The notes beneath the pieces are model-generated. The model saw nothing but the letters and a program-made list of their open reading frames with translations. It did no database searches and was not told where the DNA came from. Source: Pelodera strongyloides (Eukaryota > Nematoda > Chromadorea > Rhabditida > Rhabditidae). From it: a DNA stretch of 64,000 nucleotides. This document shows positions 36,501 to 45,600 of this stretch, piece by piece; within the stretch, counting starts at the first letter, position 1; each line of letters begins with the position of its first letter. The stretch spans positions 62,001 to 126,000 of the forward strand of contig JAANDG010000258.1 of the NCBI GenBank assembly GCA_036852015.1, in the 5' to 3' direction. The position numbers and the translations under genes are program-made.

Positions 36501-39500
36501 AAGGGGCAAACGCAGTTTTTCGCCCAAAGAGAATGGTACCAATTCACTACAAGGAAAACGTGGAAAAGGAGCTGGACCGGCTAGAGCAACTTGGAGTCAT
36601 TGAGCGCGTCACATATTCTCCGTGGGCCGCTCCGATTCTCTGTGTTAAGAAACCAAATGGCAGTGTGAGAGTCTGCGCCGATTTCAGTACAGGACTGAAC
36701 GATGCACTGGAAGACTTTGCACACCCGATTCCAACAGCAGAAGATATAATGACAACACTGAACGGTGGAACCGTCTTCAGTACGCTCGATTTTAAGGATG
36801 CCTACCTGCAAGTTGAGCTAGAGGGCGACTCCAAGAACTTGCTCGTCATCAATACTCATCGAGGATTGTACCGATACAACAGACTGTGCTTCGGAGTCAA
36901 GACCGCTCCTGGGATCTTTCAGCAGATCATGGACGCTATGATTTCTGGTCTCGAAGGTTGTTGCGCGTACCTTGATGATGTCATCGTTTCTGGTAGAACG
37001 CTACAGGAACACAACCGGAACCTAAATGCCTGTATGAAACGCATCTCGGAGTATGGTTTCCACGTCAATTTCGAGAAGTGCACCTTTGCTGCAAGAGAGA
37101 TAAGGTACCTTGGGATGATTATCTCGGCAGAAGGTCGCAAGTCTGATCCATCCAAAATAGAGCCAATCTTGAGGATGCCCGAACCGAAAGACGTCAGTCA
37201 GCTACGCTCTTTCATCGGCAAGATCAACTACTACGGCAGGTTCATAAAGGAATTGCACAAGTTGCGTGCACCATTCGACGAACTGTTGAAGAAAGATGTC
37301 AAATGGAACTGGAACAAAGAGTGTCAGAATGCCTTTGACGAGGTCAAGAAGATCGTCGCCTCGCCAATGCTGCTCACCCACTACGACCCAAAGAAGGAGT
37401 TGGTCCTCGTCACGGATGCATCTCAGTATGGTCTAGGCGCGGTGCTGTTGCATCGAATGAAGGATGGTACGCAGAAAGCAGTGGAGCATGCCACACGAAC
37501 TCTACTTCCAGCTGAAAAGAACTATGGTCAGATTGAGAAAGAAGGTCTCGCGATCTTCTGGGCCATGAAGAAGTTCTACAAATACCTGATGGGACGCAAA
37601 TTCACTCTCGTGACCGATCACAAACCTCTCGTGTCGATTTTCGGATCGAAGAAGGGTATCCCCGTAACAAGCGCCAACCGACTTCAACGTTGGGCTGTGT
37701 TCATCAAAGGCTTTGATTTCAAGATCGTATTCAAGCCGACCGCTGAAATGGGATGCGCCGACGTTCTTTCAAGGTTGATCGCGGATCAGAAAGAAACCGT
37801 CGAGGACAAAGTGATTGCAAGAGTCGAAACGGAGTTGTTCAGAGACGAACACTACCGTACTATTGCCGCCCTACCAGTTACCGCAAACATTCTGAGTGAG
37901 GCTACGGAGAAGGACAAGACGCTGAAAGCTGTCCTGAAAGCTCACAGAACTGGTAATTGGCCAACAAAATGCTCGAGAGACATCAGTCAGTTCGCCAACA
38001 GACAAACATCGCTGTCAGAATCTAACGGAATCCTCTTGTTTGGTGAAAGGATAGTCATTCCTGCCGCACTCAAGGGACGGATTCTTCGTCAGTTGCACCA
38101 GGGACATCAAGGAATTGTTCGAACCAAGACGCTCGCAAGATCGCTAGTTTATTGGCCATTCATTGACGAGGACATTGAGAACATGGTGAAGTCCTGTGCA
38201 AACTGCAATCGTGCTCAGAAAGCACCGACAAAGACCAATTTGGAATCGTGGAGCAAGGCTAGTGCACCAATGGAACGAGTACACGCTGATTTTGCTGGTC
38301 CACTTGAAGGAAAGTACTATTTGCTTGTCGTTGACGCTTATAGTAAGTGGCCAGAAATCGTTGCCATGATCGCATCACGACGTCTGCTACGATCCCAACC
38401 TGAAGAAGTTTTCTCGCAATTCGGTATTCCAGAGACGCTGGTAACAGACAACGGAACACATTCACCAGTGCTTAATTCGCGTGTTCTGTGCAAGAATGGA
38501 ATCAGACATATGAGATCGTCCCATTCCACCCGCAATGAACGGACAAGCGAGAGTTCGTCGACACTTTCAAGCGGGCGCTGCTGAAATTGAAGGGGGGGGA
38601 AGCCCGCAGAGAATCTTCAGACGTTTCTGCTATCATACAGGATGTCGCCGTCATCTACAGTTCCTGAAGAAAAGTAGCAGCTGAAGCATTTCTGAATCGG
38701 AAGCTGCGCACATCGTGGGGTTTGTTGAAACCCAGGCCTGAGAGGAAGATCGTCAAGTACGAACGTATGGAAAGCAGTTAACAAGAAACGTGGTTCGAGG
38801 CTACAGTCTTAATCCGGAGACTTAGTCTACATTATGACTACAAGTTCCGAGTAAGCCTACTTGGATGGATGCTACGGTAGTGAAGAAGAACGTATGTGAT
38901 GTACGATGTGAGGATTGAGGACGAAGAACCTTATCCGCCGACATGCTAACCATATGAGCCAAGGACTGTCCCACCCGAAGTCGAGCCTATGACATCTTGC
39001 TTGATGCATTCGACATCAACCCACTGCCAGCGAACCTGAAAAGTCTAAGCCTATGCTAAGGACTAACCGTCAACTGATACCACTGCTGAAGCAGTTGAAT
39101 GTACTACCGCACCGAAGGTACCAGACGTTGTTCCGGATGATGAAGAGGTATTCCAAGATGCTGCCTCTACGCGCGCCAGCTGTGACAACTACGCCGCCAC
39201 TACGTCGATCCAGCCGGGCAAGGAAGAAACGACGAAGATGGATACAACCCGTCAAATAACGTTACTAGCATTATATATTGTCGTTTTCTTGTTTTAAGTA
39301 TAACTTAAATACTACGGTTGGAGGTGTTAGGTATTACGGTATATCCTAAGAATTATTATATGTGTAGTTGTTACTATAATTGTTTAGTAATCACTCACCT
39401 TTGCTACTGATCTTTTCATCCTTAGTGATCAGTGAACGCACTAAGTCTTGCCGTTGCAATTATCTATTGCGACTACCGCAATTCTTAGTGTTTATTACTA

Positions 39501-42031
39501 TTGGTGTTTGATCAGCACGTAGCCATCCGTATATAAAGGCTACGGCCTAACACTCATTGCTCATTATATCGACTCTTCTACTTCGTAATAAAACTATTAT
39601 TCTACTGGTCGTACTCTTGGCGCTCAGATCTGTTTGTATCACAGAAGTCATATCGTGATACATAACAGTTAATATTTTTGGACTTAATTTCAGTTAAACC
39701 AAGTAAACCTGAAAGCAATCGAAGTCTGAATTCACCGAAGACAAATGGACAAAAGAAACCGATACCGAAGAATACATCGCTCAAGGTGAATTTTGAATTA
39801 GCGGCTTTGTTCCGCAAAATATGCTAATACTTTATTTACTCAGAATTAAGTTGATGATTAACTGTGTGTTTCTTTCAGAGTTTGTTCAGTCTCGCTCCGC
39901 CCACTGAAAAGGCGATAGAGAATACGAGTGAAAATGTTGAGAATAATCAGGTTAGTGTTCTTTAGCGATGTCTTAGGTTTCTTATAATTCATTTATATTA
40001 CCTAGGTACTGTCAACTGTATATGCGTGATATTGTGCAGCCTTATTTAGTATGTGTAACGATGTGCAAATTGTCGGAAGATGAATTCTTGTTTTTGATCA
40101 ACCTTGGCATATTTACAACTGTTCTTTGAGGTACCCGTGAAGAGTTCCAAGGACGAGACGCTGAAACAGCTGAGAAGTGCTTTTGAGAGACTTTGCCTCC
40201 AAATAGAACCCATGCAAACGAATGAAGAGGGAGAGGTGGTGGAGAAGCTGTACAAGAAGACCAGCAAGTGAGTTTTCCAATTTTATGTCTTTGTGAACAT
40301 TTGTACTTTGTACTCTAGAAAGTACGGTATAACGCCTAGTGCTTCGACTTTTTTGTGCCTTATTATATTGGACAACGTGGAACGTAGGATGTGTTTGATC
40401 AGCTTGTCATACAACTGTGTCATCTTTAGGTACAAGAACATCAAAAATGAGACGGCGAGAGCGGGAAATGTAAGTGGTTTTTCTTAGTTTGCACTGGTAA
40501 CACCATTTCACACTGTAGTGTGGGGATTCGAATGATTCACAAATATGTATGTGTTGGATTATCGGGACCATAGAACTAAAATACGTTTTCACCGTGTTTC
40601 TTTATGAGGTCAAGGTGAAACATGTTCTTTTTTGCTTTGGAAAACTTAGACGAGATGTGTATCAGATTTACTCGTTGATCATTGGAAAGGTTAAACTGAT
40701 TTTGTGTCTTACTATCCTATGTTTTCGGAATGGAGCGTACTGTTTCGTTTCTGGTCTTTTGAAAGATTTATTAAATATATATTTTTAAATATGCTTACAA
40801 TCCTCTGCTTTTTTACAGGTTTCGATGCGTCCTTTCTATGATAAATACAAGTTCGAAACTGAAGATGATGACGAAACACGTGGAGAAAATCTGTACGACG
40901 ATGAATATGATGATGCGTATGAGGAGAAGGCATTTGCTGTGGATCCACAAGGGTGAGTGGGGAGATGGGAGGGGTACTGTATTGTTCCACATACAGTAAT
41001 ACTACATACAGTAAGTTACGGGACTGTAGACTTGCATTACGACGACTGGATCGTAGAGGTTCAACTTCTTTTTACTACCACAGTTCTGTATCTGTATGAT
41101 GATACTCTAGATTCGCATTATGGTACATATTCTTTTCCCGTAGCTGGTCTGCCACGCGTTTCGATAATAATCTTTATTGGTGCGCTAAATAGGACTGTCG
41201 TTGTGAACTGCTTTGAATAAGCAACCCACCCGCTGATGTCAATTGTCATCGTACAAACATGTACTTCAAGAATCTATTTTGGTTGTTCTGTTTCAGAAGT
41301 GACGAGTCTTCTGACGAGGACGACAATGGGAAGAAGTTGTCGAATGCCGAGTTTCCGGTGCTCGGTTCCGGAAGGAATTCTGGACACGTGAAAGGCGAAG
41401 TTGCGGTTGGAAACAGGACGGGAAGAGGGCTGCCGAGAGGAATGCTCAGTGGAGGGAGAGGGCGGGGCCGGGGAGGAGGAGAAGGACAGGGAGGAGACAG
41501 AGGAGGGAGAGGAGCACAAGGACAAGGATGGAGTAGGGATGGTGAGTCTGTTTTAGTTGTTGCCTTTTTTCAAAGCGAGCAGCTAGCCTACCGATCGCCT
41601 AAGAAAAGGGCTGTTGTGTGTAATATGGGTCCTGCGCGAATTAGCTGGTAGCTCTGCTGTTTGAGTTAATTCTCTTTCGGCGTGCCTACAAAACTCTTGT
41701 ACGTGGTGGAGTCACGACTCCGCATACTGTAGGTGATGGGGCCACGGTAGAAATTAGATATTGTAATTGTCTCATCCGTCAAATTGCAGATCAGCGGCAG
41801 TATCCAGATGCGAGCAGACAAGGCTACAGAAGAGAATTCAATCCCGAACAGATGGGATCAGAGCAGGGAGTCACTGTGAGAGAGTATCAGGGAGGAGGAG
41901 GAGAGTCAGGAAGAGGAGGACCACGTCCGACATCGTATACAGGAGGGAGGGACAGACAATACAAGGAAAAGCATAAGAACGAGCAAAAGAGGAGAGGAGC
42001 AGACAGAAAGATGAGGGGAATGGGAATTTAG
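30594..42031 (+). CDS. ASCC2: Activating signal cointegrator 1 complex subunit 2 (ASCC2)
   Basis: ASCC2 is the ubiquitin-binding subunit of the ASCC complex, which acts with the ASCC3 helicase on alkylated DNA and on collided ribosomes. About 19 exons encode roughly 815 residues; human ASCC2 has 757. The helical N-terminal domain (ELKNVTEWMNQALNWSSERF, 30801-31131) would contact ASCC3. The CUE domain is in 33635-34006 (LCLRHYGGDQEKALSALL, then LPLTLKRLQ). The acidic stretch NLYDDEYDDAYEE (40819-40952) matches vertebrate YEDEYDDTYDG. The C-terminal region is arginine/glycine rich (41297-42031) and ends in EQKRRGADRKMRGMGI, like the basic tail of human ASCC2. Exon 7 is taken from 32038 after CACTAG to keep frame. 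Exon 12 ends at 34006 and exon 13 begins at 39694. That 5.7-kb intron contains a complete LTR retrotransposon. Confidence 0.93.
31842..31987. repeat. 146-bp MITE of the GGCC-TATTCACC family, intact copy
   Basis: Terminal inverted repeats AGGCCTTATTCACCAAC and GTTGGTGAATAGGGCCT. The interior contains GAGCGCTCTGAATC and GCTCCCTGGGGAGGCCAGGG, itself palindromic. It lies in ASCC2 intron 6. It is the uninterrupted counterpart of the nested copy at 21-22.2 kb. Confidence 0.9.
34202..34555 (+). repeat. Left LTR
   Basis: Begins TGTTAGGTATTACGG and ends GTGATACATAACA. It contains GTATATAAAGG as a likely TATA element and a downstream AATAAA. Confidence 0.93.
34585..34840 (+). ncRNA. Four tandem structured motifs in the retrotransposon leader
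   Basis: Four units (about 34588-34630, 34652-34698, 34720-34763 and 34787-34839) share the core GGTGA-GGG-loop-CCC-ATAAAYCCG. Each is enclosed by arms that differ between units but stay complementary: GATTA/TAAT, GATTAT/ATAATC, and GGTCATC/GATCATT with ACCGG/CCGGT. The inner loop is ACGAGCG in three units and shortened to ACTT in the first, while its GGG/CCC stem is kept. This pattern indicates selection for RNA structure. The function is unknown; packaging, dimerisation or translation control are possibilities. Confidence 0.6.
35048..38584 (+). CDS. Retrotransposon gag-pol polyprotein (3' end frameshifted)
   Basis: One frame, probably starting at MSAQDNEDTLK (35048), although it is open somewhat upstream. 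Gag is followed by two zinc knuckles (CKYCGRDSGHRSC and CNKCGRRGHYAVVC, about 35.88-35.98 kb). Next are protease with LDTGSD (about 36.09 kb), reverse transcriptase with YLDDVIVSG (about 36.97 kb), RNase H with TDASQYGLGAVL (about 37.4 kb), and integrase with its HHCC finger ending CANCNRAQ (about 38.2 kb). The first two catalytic aspartates of integrase are seen (HADFAGP, VTDNGTH). Soon after the second, at about 38.46-38.55 kb, the frame is lost and ends early at 38582-38584. Integrase remains continue in other frames to about 39.26 kb. As it stands this copy should be unable to make an intact integrase. Confidence 0.93.
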   Translation: MSAQDNEDTLKAILASLKQLQESQSLTVERLQRLEERKEDESQENVTFERTRESEPLTAEARGMLDVLYKNIPMFEFNVEDGTSFSDWYEDHQDLLEVQAECVPESNRIRFVLSRLGPHQEKQLKLRCLPKKPMDMRLDEVIEKMKIIFVTKKSLFRKRIECLHVTKQHGVDYKTHIGVVNKACDDFAFKELSDSQFRVLNYLNSLRNPEDMEMRAWLIRTLDRTPEMTLDDVAEAVDKYHEHKDDIDLPVNPIAVNRVNKPNHREHKRDDRRPTQGKCKYCGRDSGHRSCPAKEVTCNKCGRRGHYAVVCQQKDKQSNRKVHEVSSRSVGRRFVNVLMNGKKVRLQLDTGSDLTLISEATWKMLGRPNLKSPSIVATAANGEQLELFGSFECNASYQDEQIVEVVHVTARMNLLGLDWLERLPSFRSMLDAVCNRVSGKPSITTSSSRESAATYVATLKTQFSDVFSTELGLCKKTKASLQLKKGANAVFRPKRMVPIHYKENVEKELDRLEQLGVIERVTYSPWAAPILCVKKPNGSVRVCADFSTGLNDALEDFAHPIPTAEDIMTTLNGGTVFSTLDFKDAYLQVELEGDSKNLLVINTHRGLYRYNRLCFGVKTAPGIFQQIMDAMISGLEGCCAYLDDVIVSGRTLQEHNRNLNACMKRISEYGFHVNFEKCTFAAREIRYLGMIISAEGRKSDPSKIEPILRMPEPKDVSQLRSFIGKINYYGRFIKELHKLRAPFDELLKKDVKWNWNKECQNAFDEVKKIVASPMLLTHYDPKKELVLVTDASQYGLGAVLLHRMKDGTQKAVEHATRTLLPAEKNYGQIEKEGLAIFWAMKKFYKYLMGRKFTLVTDHKPLVSIFGSKKGIPVTSANRLQRWAVFIKGFDFKIVFKPTAEMGCADVLSRLIADQKETVEDKVIARVETELFRDEHYRTIAALPVTANILSEATEKDKTLKAVLKAHRTGNWPTKCSRDISQFANRQTSLSESNGILLFGERIVIPAALKGRILRQLHQGHQGIVRTKTLARSLVYWPFIDEDIENMVKSCANCNRAQKAPTKTNLESWSKASAPMERVHADFAGPLEGKYYLLVVDAYSKWPEIVAMIASRRLLRSQPEEVFSQFGIPETLVTDNGTHSPVLNSRVLCKNGIRHMRSSHSTRNERTSESSSTLSSGRC
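39325..39667 (+). repeat. Right LTR
   Basis: Same start and end as the left LTR. The first 165 or so bases carry many single-base deletions and substitutions, whereas the last 190 or so bases are identical to the left copy. Confidence 0.93.
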
Positions 42032-42664
42032 GTAGACTTAGTAGATGTTTAGGACGTTACCGTACTACAAGTATACAGTATACTGTAGTTTATGATTGTG
42101 CACACATTCATAGACATCTTACAATTAGAATATTATTATTGCTTGTGTAGGTTTCTGGTAAATTTGTGACTGAATATTAGGCGGCTGTTATTTAAAAAAA
42201 ATTGTATATTTTCGTCTGTGATAAGGTGTGATGGGTGGTGATTGGAGGAACATCTTTATTTATTTTCCGTTTGTTTTTAATAAAACACTTTTTTTGGACA
42301 AAAACTTTTATTGAACATTACTGAGTAGGGCGCTGATTGGTTGCTGTTATGTTTAACCTTTTAAATGCAGTTAGATTCGAACAGTTGAGATTAATGCTAG
42401 TTTCAGACACATTTCTGGCAACAAGTTACCAAAAAATACGAAGAATTCTTGAATATGCCAGAAAAGCGTGGTAGTCCTATGTTAAGAATGCGGGCAAATA
42501 ACTATGTTTTAAAGTCACGGGGAATACTAGAGGAAATGCCATACATGGGGAAGGTTTAATAGGGATGTTGTCTTGGTCCGCCTAATACGGATATTGATAC
42601 TACTGTAGGGTTTAGTGAAACTAGAGGTTCGGTATTCTAGCAGTACAAGTCATTCGCATAAGGG
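42032..42664. other. Tail-to-tail 3' region of ASCC2 and the kinase
   Basis: Convergent 3' UTRs. A plus-strand AATAAA (ASCC2) is at about 42280, and a minus-strand AATAAA (kinase) is at about 42313-42307. With cleavage 10-25 nt past each signal, the two transcripts would meet or overlap slightly. Confidence 0.6.
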
Positions 42665-45600
42665 CTAAGGTTGATTGTTAGTGGTGGAGTTTTGTGGATT
42701 GGAGCTTTGTTGCGTGTCCTGGTTTTGGTAGACACTTCTGTAGGCTGATTGGTTCTGATTACGACGGTTGAACACGTTCTCGAAGGCTTGGCGGATCTGA
42801 AGTTTAGGCATTAAAGCGAAATACCGGTCGGTTTTTGAAACGTATCGGGTACAACTGGATTCTCATGCAGCTTATGCAAATGGACGTAAATTAGAATAAA
42901 AAATCTAGCTAAATTCGAGCAAGTTTGTATAAATACGTAAGAACTCAGCTGTCTACGATGCGTTTCAAAAACCGGCTGGTATTTCGCTTTAATGCGATCA
43001 GTGTGCAGGCATTCCTTGTATTTGGGTTCTTATTTTTGTAACGTGGTCAAGGACACTGATCCTGATGTGCACACGAATTATGAGAATGATATTATAAATG
43101 GCCATGACAAAATAGCTCGGAATAAATTAGCATGTGTGACCCAGATTATGTTACAGTACTGCATCAATAATGAAAAAAGGAATACGAATGATTAAAGATT
43201 AAAGCGAAATACCGGCCGGTTTCTGAAACGCATCGAGTGCACCAGCGCATATGCAAATGAAAATAAATTAGAATAGAAAATCGAGCTAAATTAGCGTAAA
43301 TACGTAAGAATTCGGTTGTCCACGATGCGTTTCAAAAACCGGCCAGTATTTCGCTTTAAAATTAAGTGTCCCAAAACGCACTTCCTTCATGATCGCCCTC
43401 TCGTCGGGATTCTCTGGGAAGCACTTGTTCCTCATGATTTCTCTCACAAACGAAGGCATCAGATCCGGATCGGGGAGTCGGTTTCCCGCTTTTACCTGAA
43501 ATATTGATTTTTACTTGAAGAAAAAGGGGATATCGATTGATTTCTTTCTAGAAATAGTGTGCATTTGGATCTATGCAACTGCACCTCTGTGGTATTTCAG
43601 TGCCCTTTTTGGTCATTTGCAGCAGAGAGGAACAAAACTTGTGTAATACATAAGAATGTCGTTGTCGAGCTTGTGACTCAAAACCACGTGCAACTGTAAA
43701 TATATACATATCGATTATTGGAACTTAGATACGTACATATCGATTGACTTCGGCGATAGTCATTCCCTGATAGGGCATTGCCCCATTCTCGTAGATCTCC
43801 CACATCATAACACCGAAAGAGTAGACATCGCTTTTGAAGGAATAAGTCGCGTCCTGAAAGAGGTCTTGGATTCTGAGGTTAGAAAAAGTGGATTTTTAAC
43901 CGAGCAACTCAAACTCCCGGTTTGTCTTGAATTTCGTTGTCTTAATCTTTGCTGATTCTCCGCACATATACAAACCTTCAACACTTCGGGAGCGAGCCAT
44001 CGGATCGGAAGTCGTTGTTTCAGATCCTAAAAAATATCCTAGAGTTGTGCTATTTGATGGTGGTAGTTCAAATATAAAATGAAAATTCTATGGAAGGTAA
44101 AGTGTCCTATCATAAGGTCAACTTGAATTTACAGTGTACAGAGGAATCCGCGGTGCTCAAAATACCGTATACCTTTAGTTTGTATCTGGCCCGTGAAAAT
44201 ACCCTATACCTTTAGTTTGTATCTGGCCCGTGAAAATACCGTATACCTTTAGTTTGTATCTGGCCTCTCGATTTGCCATTTCCTTGGAAAGACCAAAGTC
44301 ACTGATCTTCACCTTACCATCGTGGACCAGGCAGTTTCTGAACAACCGGGATATGCAACACTTTTGTTCAAACAATTCAATTCTCTGTTCTTCTCTTTCA
44401 ACTTGCACCGTTGGTTCAGTGGGAGAATGCTCGCGGGCGGCCCGGGTTCGATTCCCGGACGGTGCACCAAATTTACTGACCGCACCGTCGGTCAGCACTT
44501 GGTCCTTGTCTGTGTAGATGGACTGCGTCAAATAAACACTGTCTCAACAACAGTTTTATTCAACAGCAATCGGTTACACAACACAAGTGAATAGATGCAC
44601 AGTATCGCGGGATCCCAGAGAGATCAACCACACTGCGGGGAGGTGAAGATGTAGACAATAATACCGCGGGATCCCAGAGAGATCGACCACACTATTGTTG
44701 AAGGTTGAAGGCTCGAGCAGTACCGCGAGATCCCAGAGAGATCGATCACACTGCTCAAGCTCGGCTTATAGTGCCTAATTCTGGTATTCTGGAGGGGTTT
44801 AAGTACTGTCAAAAAGGGGGCGTGTCAGATTAGAAGTTGTTTCACACCCCTGCGTCTACATAATTTACATGCTGCTTATTATACTGTCTACTTCTATCTT
44901 AACTCCTCATGTTACCCAATGCCTAACGAACTGATTGGCCAGGGGCGGGGTGCCCTTTGAAGGGAGAAAGGGTTTAGTCTGGCCCTCTCATTAGATGTGG
45001 TCTCCCGCTTTCTCTAACGGCGGGTAACTTACAAAGGGAAACTAGAAGGGCTCTTTGTATATATTACAACGGGAGCAGAAAGGAGGCAATACGGCTAAAA
45101 GTTAACTCACAAGATTATCGATCTACATCATATACGATTGGAAATATATATATCTTATTATATAAAGGAGAAGAGTTTGCGGCCGGGTGAATTTATTTGT
45201 GATTACGTCAACAACGAATTTTTTCTACGTTTCAGGCATTTGGTATAAGTAGGCAATTGTTCGCATATTTACAAAATATGCACAATAGGATCTTTTAACA
45301 GAAACGTTGGAATATACGCTTCTGACGTTTCATATAAATATGCGCACTTCAAGTATCGTTTAGACAGCATTTGATGTCGCCTCAGGGGGCGATGGCCGTC
45401 TGGTAGAATATAAAGAGGATATGTGATATATAAACTTGTAAGAAATGCTTAATTGCTAATTAACAGTACTATGGGTGATCGCTAGAAGTGCGTGGTCAGC
45501 ACATCAGTCTCGCGCTCTCTCTCTCTCTCTCTCTATTTCTCTCTCTCTCTCTCTCTCTATTTCTCCCTCTAATACGTGTTCGGGTTGTCATATGCAGCAT

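Larger units (their letters stand above)
34202..39667 (+). mobile_element. Ty3/gypsy-type LTR retrotransposon in ASCC2 intron 12
   Basis: Full-length element with LTRs of 354 bp (34202-34555) and 343 bp (39325-39667), flanked by the 5-bp duplication GTTAA (34197-34201 and 39668-39672). A candidate primer-binding site TGGCGTTCAGGATTTC starts 2 nt after the left LTR. A long leader with four tandem hairpin motifs precedes one gag-pol frame in the order gag, protease, reverse transcriptase, RNase H, integrase. That order is the Ty3/gypsy arrangement. It has the same orientation as ASCC2. The integrase end is broken by frameshifts. Confidence 0.95.
30594..42031 (+). other. ASCC2: ASCC2 exon map
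   Basis: Exons: 30594-30614, 30801-30946, 31059-31131, 31239-31360, 31453-31570, 31711-31819, 32038-32311, 32605-32695, 32922-33048, 33373-33528, 33635-33731, 33853-34006, 39694-39785, 39880-39951, 40130-40268, 40430-40469, 40819-40952, 41297-41541 and 41790-42031. Some ends are approximate. A poly(A) signal AATAAA lies at about 42280. Confidence 0.75.

Noticed and set aside
34202..39667. Retroviral envelope gene downstream of pol
   Set aside because: Only decayed integrase-like frames lie between 38.58 kb and the right LTR. There is no envelope-like ORF, so it is classed as a retrotransposon.
43360..43382. Kinase C-terminus formed by reading into MITE copy 7
   Set aside because: The frame does continue into the MITE, but a good donor (GAA/GTGCGT) joins to an in-phase final exon at 42796-42665 with a sensible end (IRQAFENVF). 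The MITE is therefore treated as intronic.
44598..44762. Resemblance of the hairpins to a lentiviral TAR element
   Set aside because: Only a short CTCTCTGG string is shared on the minus strand, with different folds. It is most likely chance.
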